64,000 nucleotides of DNA from Bacteroidales bacterium (lineage in GTDB: Bacteria; Bacteroidota; Bacteroidia; Bacteroidales; FEN-979): contig JALNZC010000009.1 in NCBI GenBank assembly GCA_023229525.1, positions 1-64,000 on the forward strand, read 5' to 3'. This document shows positions 34,327-42,908 of the stretch, one piece after another; position 1 is the first letter of the stretch, and the number at the start of each line of letters is the position of its first letter. The position numbers and the translations under genes were made by a program. A model generated the notes under the pieces. That model saw nothing but the letters and a program-made list of their open reading frames with translations, made no database searches and was not told where the DNA came from.

Positions 34327-35313
34327 TTGAAAAAACTATCCGTAATCGCTTTACTTCTGGCTAATACTACGAGTTTCGGCCAATTTGCTCCACCTGCAGG
34401 TCAACCCGGGTCCGCAGCTATTAATAAAGATAGCTCCGTGATCATATCATGGGCCCTAACATGTAATGTCACAAGAGGTTATATCAACATTGCCGATACT
34501 TTTTTAACCTACAATGGATCCAATAAAGCTTCCTACGGAAAACCTGAGAATGCCATTGGACCAGCGGATGACCTTGTTGTAAGTCTTGGTGACCGGGGAG
34601 AAGCCACATTAACTTTTAATCCACCCATCATCAATGGCCCGGGTCCGGACTTTGCGGTTTTCGAAAATGCTTTCAGTAGCGGATTCCTTGAACTTGCATT
34701 CGTGGAAGTCAGTTCCGATGGCCAGCATTTTGTACGGTTCCCGTCAGTCTCGTTAACAGAAACGGCCGACCAGGTTGGCACCTTCGATACCCTGGATACA
34801 AGAAAAATTCATAATCTGGCTGGAAAATATAAGACTACATTCGGAACTCCTTTTGATTTACAGGATATATTGGATAGCGCTGGTATCGATATCAATAATA
34901 TAACGCATATCCGGATTGTTGATGTCGTGGGTTCGATCCAATCTCCATTTATTTCCTACGATGCCATGGGTCATCCTGTCAATGATCCCTGGCCAACACC
35001 CTTTGATACTGGTGGCTTTGATCTCGACGCTATTGGTGTTATTCACAACTATTCTCAAGGTATTGATGATCGGAAAAATATTACGAATATCCAACTTTAT
35101 CCAAATCCGGTTACAAAGAAAGTTAAGTTCTTTTCCAACGATCCCACAGAATGCATGGTGATAATAACAAACACCGGCGGCTATCAGATCTATCAGGAAA
35201 AATTTATCCACCAAACCACCCTGGACCTCTCTTCTTTTCCTTCAGGAATATTTTTCTCCCGTTTTTCCTGGAAAGATGGTACAACCATTACAAAAAAAAT
35301 TGTCAAAGAATAA
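34327..35313 (+). CDS. T9SS-sorted cell-surface protein of a putative corrinoid-uptake locus
   Basis: Start TTG at 34327 gives a signal peptide (MKKLSVIALLLANTTSFGQ); no in-frame ATG is available. The body (about 60-235) has the pattern GPADDLVVSLGDRGEATLTF, PDFAVFENAF, FVEVSSDGQHFVRFP and FDLDAIGVIHN seen in surface proteins encoded next to BtuB/BtuG-type genes in Bacteroidota. The C-terminal 75 residues are a type A sorting domain (IQLYPNPVTKKVKFF ... FPSGIFFSRFSW). A TACATTTG -7 box is at 34281-34288. It is followed after 26 nt by the TonB receptor. Ligand binding is inferred only from the neighbours. Confidence 0.65.
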   Translation: MKKLSVIALLLANTTSFGQFAPPAGQPGSAAINKDSSVIISWALTCNVTRGYINIADTFLTYNGSNKASYGKPENAIGPADDLVVSLGDRGEATLTFNPPIINGPGPDFAVFENAFSSGFLELAFVEVSSDGQHFVRFPSVSLTETADQVGTFDTLDTRKIHNLAGKYKTTFGTPFDLQDILDSAGIDINNITHIRIVDVVGSIQSPFISYDAMGHPVNDPWPTPFDTGGFDLDAIGVIHNYSQGIDDRKNITNIQLYPNPVTKKVKFFSNDPTECMVIITNTGGYQIYQEKFIHQTTLDLSSFPSGIFFSRFSWKDGTTITKKIVKE

Positions 35314-35339
35314 CGACCTCCTGAAGTAATTCAGAGAAT

Positions 35340-37280
35340 TTGACTGATCCTAGAAAATATCTTAAATCCACTCTTTTTGTTGGTTTGCTGTTAAGCTTGT
35401 TTTTGCCGGTCGCTGCGCAGAATTTTAAAGACACATTACGGTTGCCTGTATTTGAAGTAAAATCAGGTTTTATCAGTGATAATCAGGGATTCAAAAAAGA
35501 AAGATTGGATTCCAGTATACTCATCCATCATATTGATGCCGATCTATCAAAAATTCTGATTCAAAATTCTACGATTTTCATAAAATCCTATGGAAACGGT
35601 ACCCTCTCAACACCCTCCTTCCGTGGAACTACAGCCCAACATACTCAGGTTGAATGGAATGGTATTAACCTCAACTCTCCCATGCTCGGACAAATTGATC
35701 TTTCTCAGATTCCTGTTTCCCAGTTTGATGAAATCGAAATCTTATATGGTGCGGCAGGGATATCAAGGACCAGTGGAGCCTTCGGGGGCGTAATCAACAT
35801 GGCAACGAACCCCAACTGGGATCAACGCTTAAAAGCTACGTTTGCACAGACCATCGGGAGTTTTAACACATATACAACCAATTTAAATTTTATTGCAGGA
35901 AACCCATCCTTTCAATCGCAAACAAAAGCAAATTATTCATCATCTCTTAACGACTTCACTTATTTCAACGATTACCTCGGAACCAATGTCAAACAACAAA
36001 ATTCAAGCTATTCATCTGCCGGGATAACCCAGGAGTTGTTCTGGAAAATCAAAGATAAACACCTCATTTCTGGCCATATCTGGTACAACTTCAATAACAA
36101 CAATCTTCCCCCAACAACAACGGAATATGATCAAAATCACATTGAAAAACAAAAAGATGAGGCTCTTAGAGCTGTACTCGAATATAAATTTGTAGACCGC
36201 AAATTCAATGTTATGATCAGGTCCTGCCTGGTTGATCAATATATGAATTACCAACTCGACAGCAACCTGAATACCACACACCGATATTATTCCTGGATAA
36301 ATCGGATCCGTTGTTCATTTAATGGAATCCGTAATCTCACTATCAAACCTGGACTTGATTTTACCCGCGATTGGGTTAATTCTGATTCATATGATGGGGT
36401 TAAAACACGGAATACCACAAGTTTCTATGCGGAGATTAGTCACAACTTCAAAAATACGATCAAAACTTCTCTGATCGTTCGTGAAGACTTAATCAACGAG
36501 AAATTCCTACCAATAATTCCGGCTCTGGGTTTGGAATACGCTCCATTCAAAAAAATAAACTGGAATCTTACTTTTAACCTCGCACGCAACTACCGTTATC
36601 CCACCCTGAACGACCAATTCTGGATCCTCTCCGGTAATCCTGATCTTAAACCGGAGACCAATTATACCATCGAAATCGGGAGTAATTATCATCGGTTGTC
36701 CGCAAATGGTAAATTTTTTATCGAGGCAAATATTTCCGGATACTATATGTGGATTTACGATATGATAACCTGGCTTCCGGTAGAAGGAAGTAATCTCTGG
36801 AAACCGGAAAACATCGATGAAGTTCTTGCAAGAGGACTGGAAATTGGATTAAATCTGAAATTGGAGGTGATGGGATTTTATCTGGCGATGACAAATAATT
36901 ATGCTTTTTGTAAATCTACATATGAGAAAGCCAACTCAGAATATGATAAAAAAATAGGGAAGCAATTGATCTACGTACCGATGCATAATTTGAACAGTAC
37001 TTTGTCATTGGAACGATGGAAATTTTTTCTCAGTTATAATTTCTGTTTTGTCAGCGACCGCTTTACAGGAAAAGATAATCTCTCCATCATGCCTGCTTAT
37101 TGTCTTTCCAATATTCTTTTCGGTAAAAATATCTCAATGAAAGATTTTCTTTTATCTTTACAAATCGAAATAAACAACGTGTTTAATCTCGATTATCAAT
37201 CTATTGCTAATCGCCCTATGGCAGGATTGAATTACGCTTTTACACTTAAATTCTCATATAGCACTCCTCGGAAAAGATGA
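35340..37280 (+). CDS. TonB-dependent outer-membrane receptor, BtuB-like
   Basis: 646 residues: signal peptide (up to VAAQN), no carboxypeptidase-regulatory domain, a plug domain (about 50-165: LIQNSTIFIKSYGNGTLSTPSFRGTTAQHTQVEWNGINLNSP ... QFDEIEILYGAAGISRTSGAFGGVIN) and a C-terminal beta-barrel ending in aromatic YAFTLKFSYS. The size and plug resemble BtuB-type corrinoid receptors rather than SusC. The next gene is a BtuG-like propeller lipoprotein whose start overlaps this stop by 4 nt. Start TTG at 35340-35342. No cobalamin riboswitch is visible upstream, so the ligand is inferred, not shown. Confidence 0.75.
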   Translation: MTDPRKYLKSTLFVGLLLSLFLPVAAQNFKDTLRLPVFEVKSGFISDNQGFKKERLDSSILIHHIDADLSKILIQNSTIFIKSYGNGTLSTPSFRGTTAQHTQVEWNGINLNSPMLGQIDLSQIPVSQFDEIEILYGAAGISRTSGAFGGVINMATNPNWDQRLKATFAQTIGSFNTYTTNLNFIAGNPSFQSQTKANYSSSLNDFTYFNDYLGTNVKQQNSSYSSAGITQELFWKIKDKHLISGHIWYNFNNNNLPPTTTEYDQNHIEKQKDEALRAVLEYKFVDRKFNVMIRSCLVDQYMNYQLDSNLNTTHRYYSWINRIRCSFNGIRNLTIKPGLDFTRDWVNSDSYDGVKTRNTTSFYAEISHNFKNTIKTSLIVREDLINEKFLPIIPALGLEYAPFKKINWNLTFNLARNYRYPTLNDQFWILSGNPDLKPETNYTIEIGSNYHRLSANGKFFIEANISGYYMWIYDMITWLPVEGSNLWKPENIDEVLARGLEIGLNLKLEVMGFYLAMTNNYAFCKSTYEKANSEYDKKIGKQLIYVPMHNLNSTLSLERWKFFLSYNFCFVSDRFTGKDNLSIMPAYCLSNILFGKNISMKDFLLSLQIEINNVFNLDYQSIANRPMAGLNYAFTLKFSYSTPRKR

Positions 37281-38383
37281 GAAAATTATTTGCATATACA
37301 CTTTTTTTACTTTCCTTGATTTTATGTTTTCCTTCGTGTAGTAAACAATCCATACGTGAAACATCAGTCGATTCGGACCCTTCTGACACTTCACTGCTCC
37401 CAACAACGTATCAACACGGAATATTCGTCATTAATGAAGGAAACTTTAACTGGGGCAATGCCTCTGTCACATTCATTGATTACTCCGCCAATAAGACGGT
37501 TCAGAAAATCTATCAAAAGGCGAATGCGCGGAATCTTGGCGACGTCGCAGAATCAATGAAGATCTTCGGAGCGCTTGGATATATTGTTGTAAATAACTCA
37601 AACCGGATTGAGATTGTTGATTTCAAATCTTTTAAATCGCTTAAAACCATTACAGGATTGCATTCGCCCCGTCATATTGAATTCGTAGATTCAAATAAGG
37701 CATACGTCACAAGTTTACAAAGAGGAATTTCCATCCTCGATCTTCATTCAAATGAAATTACAGGAACAATCGCTGTCCATGGCTGGACCGAGAACCTTGT
37801 CCGTTTCAATCACTATATGTTTGTTGCAGCTATTGGTGAATTTAACAAAACCAGTTCGAGAAGAAAAGCACAAATACTTGTTATAGATACCCGGACTGAT
37901 CAGATCATCGATAGTATTCCGACAGGAAAGGAACCTATCGGTCTGGCAATTGATAATAAAGAGAAGATTTGGGCTTTATGTTCAGGTGGTTACGATTATT
38001 TTGAAATACCGTCAATTATAAAAATCAACCCTGAACTGAGGAAAGTCGAGGAAGTATTTAAATTTCCAACAACACAGAGAGTTCCGAGCCGGCTTTCCAT
38101 TAATACTTTAGGCGATACACTTTATTTTCTCAATGGGGGTATTTTTCAAATGCCCATTCATTCCAAAGGGGTGCCGGCATTTCCTCTTGTTAACCCAAAC
38201 GGCCGGTTATTTTATGGGCTTACCATTCATCCGGTTACCGGTAACATTTTTGTTAGTGATGCTCTCGACTATGTCCAGAATGGTGTAGTTTATCAATACA
38301 GCCCTTCCGGTACCTTAATCAGCCAATATACTGTCGGGAGAATTCCCGGATCATTTTGTTTTACTCCTGATGATCTGCATTAA
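37277..38383 (+). CDS. YncE/DUF5074-like beta-propeller lipoprotein (BtuG-like)
   Basis: 368 residues: leader with lipobox FPSC (about residues 18-21), then repeated propeller blades recognisable by GIFVINEGNFNWGNASVTFID, VVNNSNRIEIVDF, HSPRHIEFVDSNKAYVTSL, PIGLAIDNKEKIWALCSGG and GLTIHPVTGNIFVSDA. This is the layout of BtuG, a surface lipoprotein that binds cobalamin very tightly and sits on BtuB in Bacteroides. The 4-nt overlap with the receptor gene supports one transcript and complex. Other DUF5074 propellers may bind other ligands, so the identity is probable, not proven. Confidence 0.7.
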   Translation: MRKLFAYTLFLLSLILCFPSCSKQSIRETSVDSDPSDTSLLPTTYQHGIFVINEGNFNWGNASVTFIDYSANKTVQKIYQKANARNLGDVAESMKIFGALGYIVVNNSNRIEIVDFKSFKSLKTITGLHSPRHIEFVDSNKAYVTSLQRGISILDLHSNEITGTIAVHGWTENLVRFNHYMFVAAIGEFNKTSSRRKAQILVIDTRTDQIIDSIPTGKEPIGLAIDNKEKIWALCSGGYDYFEIPSIIKINPELRKVEEVFKFPTTQRVPSRLSINTLGDTLYFLNGGIFQMPIHSKGVPAFPLVNPNGRLFYGLTIHPVTGNIFVSDALDYVQNGVVYQYSPSGTLISQYTVGRIPGSFCFTPDDLH

Positions 38384-39027
38384 GGTTCCGTAATGCCGGT
38401 TTCCTGGATTATTATACGAAACTCGCTCAAAATCATAGCCGTGGCGCCCCAAATAATATTATCATCAATAAAAAAGGAAGGGACTTTAAGCGATAAGCCA
38501 TGACGGAGTTTTATTTTTTTTTTCTGTATATTGGATTTATTCAACAAATCTGAAATACGGATTTCAATAATTGCAGCAACTTCCTTGGGATCAGCTTTGA
38601 ATTGAGGACGAAATGGCATGTAACCAACCACAGGTGTTACAAGAAAATTACTTGGTGGTATATATAATTCAGTAAGTTGACCCAGTATCTGGACCAGGAT
38701 CGGATCAATTCCGATTTCTTCGTTTGCTTCACGCAATGCGGTATATATCAAGCTTTTATCATCATCCTCATATTTACCTCCTGGGAAGCTTATTTGCCCT
38801 GAATGAATACCAATATAATCAGGTCGTCTCATTAATACAAGGCCAATCTCGGTGTTCATAGGATATAGCAGTATAAGTACACTGCTTTGAACGGCATTAT
38901 CGGGCTGAATAAAATTTATCAATCCTTGGATTCTGGCCATTGAAGCCATTTTAAGTTGGGCACTCCGACCTGGTAATTGTTTCGTGAGACGCGCTTCAAG
39001 GGCGTTAATAAAAAAGTTGAAATCCAT
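38380..39027 (-). CDS. NUDIX hydrolase, CoA-pyrophosphatase-like
   Basis: 215 residues. The Nudix box (Gx5Ex7REUxEExGU) is at GGKYEDDDKSLIYTALREANEEIGI, preceded by SGQISFPGG, with VLMRRPDYIGIHSG just before; this arrangement is typical of the YeaB/NudL CoA-pyrophosphatase group, which cleaves CoA to 4'-phosphopantetheine and 3',5'-ADP using Mg2+ or Mn2+. Its stop overlaps the stop of the convergent BtuG-like gene by 4 nt. Cytoplasmic housecleaning enzyme. Confidence 0.85.
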   Translation of the reverse strand: MDFNFFINALEARLTKQLPGRSAQLKMASMARIQGLINFIQPDNAVQSSVLILLYPMNTEIGLVLMRRPDYIGIHSGQISFPGGKYEDDDKSLIYTALREANEEIGIDPILVQILGQLTELYIPPSNFLVTPVVGYMPFRPQFKADPKEVAAIIEIRISDLLNKSNIQKKKIKLRHGLSLKVPSFFIDDNIIWGATAMILSEFRIIIQETGITEP

Positions 39028-39105
39028 TTTTAGCAGGAATTTTCAAGCCAAAGATAAAGTTTTGAATGAAAATATTTTCTTAATTTTGAATTGAATTTCA
39101 ATAAA

Positions 39106-39378
39106 ATGGTCAAACAAAAAGAGGAATCGTCTTTACTGAATAAAAATGACATTATTAGTCAGCGAGAGCTTATACTTTTTAACGATGATGTCAATACCTT
39201 TGATTTTGTGATTCAATGCCTTATTGAAATATGCAACCATGATCGGGAACAAGCCGAACAATGTGCGCTCGTTACACATTTCAAAGGTAAATGTAACGTT
39301 AAAACAGCTGGGTTTTATGAATTGAAACCGCTTCTCGATGAGATGAGATTAAGAGGATTAACTGTTTCAATTGAGTAA
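39106..39378 (+). CDS. clpS: ATP-dependent Clp protease adaptor ClpS
   Basis: About 90 residues. The conserved LILFNDDVNTFDFVIQCL segment (N-degron binding pocket, Asn-Asp pair) and the CNVKTAGFYELKPLLDEMRLRGLTVSIE end are typical of ClpS, which delivers N-end-rule substrates to ClpA. I use ATG 39106; a TTG at 39091 is in frame. TAATTTTG at 39081-39088 is a plausible -7 box, although the nearest TTTG (39061-39064) is slightly too close. Works with Aat (25422-26090). Confidence 0.9.
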   Translation: MVKQKEESSLLNKNDIISQRELILFNDDVNTFDFVIQCLIEICNHDREQAEQCALVTHFKGKCNVKTAGFYELKPLLDEMRLRGLTVSIE

Positions 39379-39458
39379 TTAACCGTTATTCACTCTCTTT
39401 TCACAATTACTTTTTCCATTTTTTTTATTAATTGACTGACAGATTCATACAGAATATG

Positions 39459-39553
39459 AGTTATTAACAATTTGTTAATAACTGCTGTGTGAAAATTGTT
39501 CATATTTGGATGCGAAAAAATTTGCTTTCGCTATATGAACAAGTCTATATTTG
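39459..39553 (+). promoter_or_regulatory. Dyad-rich promoter region of the candidate RNA
   Basis: A perfect 10-bp inverted repeat AGTTATTAAC (39459-39468) / GTTAATAACT (39474-39483) is followed by a nested dyad: TTGTTCATAT (39496-39505) pairs with ATATGAACAA (39533-39542), enclosing GCGAAA (39512-39517) / TTTCGC (39526-39531). The promoter is TTTG 39521-39524, 21-nt spacer, TATATTTG 39546-39553, so the nested dyad covers the -33 box and could be an operator. Confidence 0.6.
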
Positions 39554-39557
39554 ACTC

Positions 39558-39870
39558 CTCAAGCGAGCGATAAAAGGTCCGCAAATGAAAACGGAAGGCG
39601 AAAGCAGTTTTCGCAAGGAAACAGCACTCCCGACCAGCCAGGAAAAAGCAGAAACCGCAAGGTTCTCGCCGATGATAGGCAAGTTTCAAGAGCAGGGTTC
39701 TTCGACAGTGCACCTGAAAGGGAGGCAGCATCAAGGAACCGGGAAGAAAGGGAAGGGGAGACCCTAAACAAGTAAACCAACCACAATAACAGTAGCTTGA
39801 ACGCTCCAGGCGGTTACGGCCGCAAGGATGTCGGGATGGGAACCACTTCGGCCAGAGGAGGTTCCCATCA
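39558..39870 (+). ncRNA. Candidate structured RNA of unknown family
   Basis: Starts just after the promoter at 39521-39553. It is richer in G+C than its flanks and stop-poor in frames on both strands, as structured RNAs often are, yet no frame gives a recognisable protein. Local hairpins: GCGAAA (39598-39603)/TTTCGC (39609-39614); AACC-GCAA-GGTT, a GNRA tetraloop stem at 39654-39663; GCGG ... CCGC around 39811-39824; and a perfect 10-bp stem GATGGGAACC (39835-39844)/GGTTCCCATC (39860-39869). It is not recognisably RNase P RNA (no GAAAGUCCGG box), tmRNA or a 4.5S RNA. The 3' end is set at the last hairpin by inference; 39871-39953 shows nothing further. Confidence 0.5.
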
Positions 39871-39953
39871 CTGCTTTATAGCCTTGATGTAATCTTCAGG
39901 ATTTTGACCAACTGCTTGTGAAATCAATGATATGAGCTCCTATGAACAGACTC

Positions 39954-40718
39954 TTAAAGAATAAATGGGAAAAGAGCCTTTCGTTTAGTTGGGTATTCGG
40001 GAAATATTTCTTTATACCATGAATGATGATGCAATGCCCGTGGCATCAGATTTACCAGGGTCCAAATCGCAAAAGCAAGGGCTGGCAAACTCCACGTTAA
40101 TAAAGCAAATCCAGACCACTCTAGAATCTCACCAAAATGATTGGGACATGAAACAAACCTGAAAAATCCTTTTTGGGGGATGACATAGCCAGTTTCATCC
40201 GGTTTCCGTAAATGGATAAGAATATTATCAGCTTCCAAGTTAATAAACATCCCAAAAAAGAAAATTATTATCCCTCCAATAAATCTAGGATCAACAAAAA
40301 AAGATAACGGGTATGTTGTTTCTGTAGCCATCGTCCCCAGATAATAGCCGTTTATAAAGCCATTCATGAAATTAAAACCAATAGCCATGCAAACAATAGC
40401 CACTGGCATCTTTTTCCCTTTGGTTCTTAAACGGAATGGAAATATAAGGGTTCTGTTTACGTAATGCAATAACCAAAGAGAGAAAAATATCCATGTCACA
40501 GTAGGATGAAGACCCGATCCGAAAAGATAAAAACCGGTGAAAAATAGCAATGCGGGTAATTCCATGATGATCCAGCCTGTTCTGTTATCGATCATGGCTC
40601 CCCATTTTTTACTGGCATGACGTCCATAAGGAGCGACAATCCGGATAACAATTGGGAAAATAAAGATTGCTATGGCAATCCAGGTATATACTATTAAGTA
40701 AAATGTAGATTCTTTCAT
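39954..40718 (-). CDS. Steroid 5-alpha-reductase-like membrane protein
   Basis: 254 residues with about six hydrophobic helices and the C-terminal signature of the 3-oxo-5-alpha-steroid 4-dehydrogenase family: SCPNHFGEILEWSGFALLTW, then FPEYPTKRKALFPFIL. The family reduces C=C bonds of steroids or polyprenoid/fatty enones with NADPH; bacterial members often have unknown substrates. It lies 10 nt downstream of an epimerase-like gene on the same strand, so both may act on the same lipid or isoprenoid. Integral inner-membrane protein. Confidence 0.82.
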   Translation of the reverse strand: MKESTFYLIVYTWIAIAIFIFPIVIRIVAPYGRHASKKWGAMIDNRTGWIIMELPALLFFTGFYLFGSGLHPTVTWIFFSLWLLHYVNRTLIFPFRLRTKGKKMPVAIVCMAIGFNFMNGFINGYYLGTMATETTYPLSFFVDPRFIGGIIIFFFGMFINLEADNILIHLRKPDETGYVIPQKGFFRFVSCPNHFGEILEWSGFALLTWSLPALAFAIWTLVNLMPRALHHHSWYKEIFPEYPTKRKALFPFIL

Positions 40719-40728
40719 CCAAACACGA

Positions 40729-41709
40729 TTAAATAATATTTCCGCTCTCCTTTAACCAATCTATCATATCTCTGATCGTATCAGAAAGGGGTCTGGGATT
40801 GAAATCCAGCTCCTTACATGCCTTGGCATTACTGATCATCCGGCTACCTTCTGTGATTATTGTCAGTGATTCATTAGTATACAGAGGCTCAGTCCTACTC
40901 ATTTTACTATATATTGAAATAAAAGGTAGTCCAAATCTGGCCAACCATAAAGGCAGTATAGTACCTACAATTTTTCTTCCTGAATATTCCTGAATTAGGG
41001 TGGAGAACTCCTTTAAACTATGCCATTGACCGGATAACAGATATTTTTCACCTGTTCGGCCTTTATCCATAGCGGTTATAGCTGCTGAGACCACATCACG
41101 GACATCTACCCAATCATACCCACCTGGAACCAGGGAAGGAATTTTATGATTATATAAATCAATGATAGCTTTTCCTGTTAATGATGGTTGGGGATCAACA
41201 GGGCCAATTATTGCTGTTGGACTTAAAATCACGGCATCGAGTCCATTCTTTACCGCCTCTATCACTGCACGTTCCCCAGTGGCTTTCGAACGGTCATAGG
41301 CAAATCCTCCCTGGCTGACAAGGGGCCGGGACTCATCAAGCGACTTGTCTTTGGGTTGCTGCTGAAATGCATGTATGGAACTGAAATGAATAAACCGTTT
41401 CACTCCGCATTCGAGAGCAAGATTTAAAATGTTGTGCGTTCCTTCAGTATTGATACGTGTAACCATACCATCAGGGTCACCGGTAATTGAAATCCTTGCC
41501 GCGAGATGGAAAACAACATCCACATTCTCTAATAATAGTTTAATCGATTGATAATCTAAGATGTCACCTTTGAACAGATTCACCGGGATTTCCTTGATTC
41601 CCCGGGAATTTCGGTGGAAGAGAGCGTTTACCTGATGACCAAACCCGAGCAGGGATTTACAGAGATTTATACCAACATGCCCATTGGCACCGGTTACAGC
41701 AATTCTCAT
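40729..41709 (-). CDS. NAD-dependent epimerase/dehydratase (extended SDR, 3-beta-HSD-like)
   Basis: 326 residues. Rossmann motif TGANGHVG at the start, catalytic Tyr/Lys in FAYDRSKATGE, and FHLAARISITGDPDGMV with HFSSIHAF strands typical of the dihydroflavonol-reductase / 3-beta-hydroxysteroid-dehydrogenase side of extended SDRs. The pairing with a steroid-5-alpha-reductase-like gene 10 nt downstream suggests a two-enzyme reduction of a steroid, hopanoid or other isoprenoid enone. The inference rests on families, not on known chemistry here. Confidence 0.8.
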   Translation of the reverse strand: MRIAVTGANGHVGINLCKSLLGFGHQVNALFHRNSRGIKEIPVNLFKGDILDYQSIKLLLENVDVVFHLAARISITGDPDGMVTRINTEGTHNILNLALECGVKRFIHFSSIHAFQQQPKDKSLDESRPLVSQGGFAYDRSKATGERAVIEAVKNGLDAVILSPTAIIGPVDPQPSLTGKAIIDLYNHKIPSLVPGGYDWVDVRDVVSAAITAMDKGRTGEKYLLSGQWHSLKEFSTLIQEYSGRKIVGTILPLWLARFGLPFISIYSKMSRTEPLYTNESLTIITEGSRMISNAKACKELDFNPRPLSDTIRDMIDWLKESGNII

Positions 41710-41885
41710 CCTTAATAGATAGGTAATTTGGCAAAATTAGGAATATTTCATGAGTCAGTATCTATCCTTTGCAAATCAATCACATGAAATATCAAAGACG
41801 CTTATAATGGATACCACAATTTAACACTTGTATTTTAATAAAATAAATTCTATTTTTACAACTATATATTTTAAATCCTAACATT

Positions 41886-42884
41886 ATGAAAGTATTTGTA
41901 AAAATTCTATACTGGCTATTGGGAATCATAGCAGTATTAATTATCGTGGCATACCTGTTGCCAAAAAATTATAAAGTTGAACGAAGCATTTATATAAATG
42001 CTGATAAAAATCTGATTTACAATCTAACATCAAATTTTCAAAAATGGACTGTATGGGTTCCATGGACCAAAGAGATGGATTCTACTGCAGTATTTGAGAT
42101 TACCGGCAAAGATGGTCAAGTGGGTACTACATGGAAATGGAATGGGAAAAAGATGGGGGAAGGAACGATGACTGCAACTGAATTTATTTCAGGCCAAATG
42201 GTTGCCTATGATTTGTCCTTTGCACAGGGGAAATATAAATCCAAAGGAAAAATTTTAATTGAACAGGGCGATTCCTGTAAAGTCAGTTGGTTGGACGAGG
42301 GTGACTTGGGTTATAATCCACTGAATCGTTACATGGGTTTATTTATGGGAAAGATGATGGGACCAGATTTTGAGAAAGGATTGGCTAAATTGAAAAAAGT
42401 TGCAGAAGAAAGGAAATCTTGGCCAAAAATTGAAGAAATAGTTATTCCCGCACAGGTAGTTCTGGTAATTCGGGATTCTGCTGGCCCAAAAACATATGGA
42501 AAGGTATTGGGAACTGCTTTTGGGGAAATTATAAACTTTATTCGCACACAAAAACTAAAACAAACTGGAGCGCCATTTGCCATTTATTTTCGTTGGGATT
42601 CGGTTACGATGTTCTCGGTAATGGATATTGGCATCCCGGTTGAAAAGGCAGATAAAGGCAAAGGAAGAATTCAAGTGAAAAACATCATGGAACAAAACGG
42701 GGTCAAAGCTGTATATTTTGGACCTTATTCAAAAACAGCTGAAACATATTTTGCCTTAATGCAATATTGTAAAGAAAGCAACAAGATCGAAGCGGGTGGT
42801 CCATGGGAAATTTATATTACTGATCCGATGACTGAGAAAGACACTATGAAGTGGGAAACGGATATTATTTTTCCTGTGAAATAA
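41886..42884 (+). CDS. Membrane-anchored SRPBCC + GyrI-like ligand-binding protein
   Basis: 332 residues: one N-terminal membrane helix (about 6-25), then an SRPBCC/polyketide-cyclase-like domain (about 30-175: VERSIYINADKNLIYNLTSNFQKWTVWVPW ... GTTWKWNGKKMGEG) and a GyrI/AraC-effector-like domain (about 185-332: ending GGPWEIYITDPMTEKDTMKWETDIIFPVK). Both folds bind small hydrophobic or cationic ligands. The combination on a membrane anchor suggests a sensor or sequestration protein; function unknown. The IS begins 24 nt after its stop. Confidence 0.78.
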   Translation: MKVFVKILYWLLGIIAVLIIVAYLLPKNYKVERSIYINADKNLIYNLTSNFQKWTVWVPWTKEMDSTAVFEITGKDGQVGTTWKWNGKKMGEGTMTATEFISGQMVAYDLSFAQGKYKSKGKILIEQGDSCKVSWLDEGDLGYNPLNRYMGLFMGKMMGPDFEKGLAKLKKVAEERKSWPKIEEIVIPAQVVLVIRDSAGPKTYGKVLGTAFGEIINFIRTQKLKQTGAPFAIYFRWDSVTMFSVMDIGIPVEKADKGKGRIQVKNIMEQNGVKAVYFGPYSKTAETYFALMQYCKESNKIEAGGPWEIYITDPMTEKDTMKWETDIIFPVK

Positions 42885-42908
42885 TCAATAACTTCCAAAA
42901 GATAAATA

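Noticed and set aside
39551..39775. Protein-coding ORF of 74 codons in the geneless stretch after clpS
   Set aside because: Several frames on both strands are open over the same DNA, composition is charged and low-complexity, and the promoter and hairpins fit RNA better. Kept as ncRNA candidate.
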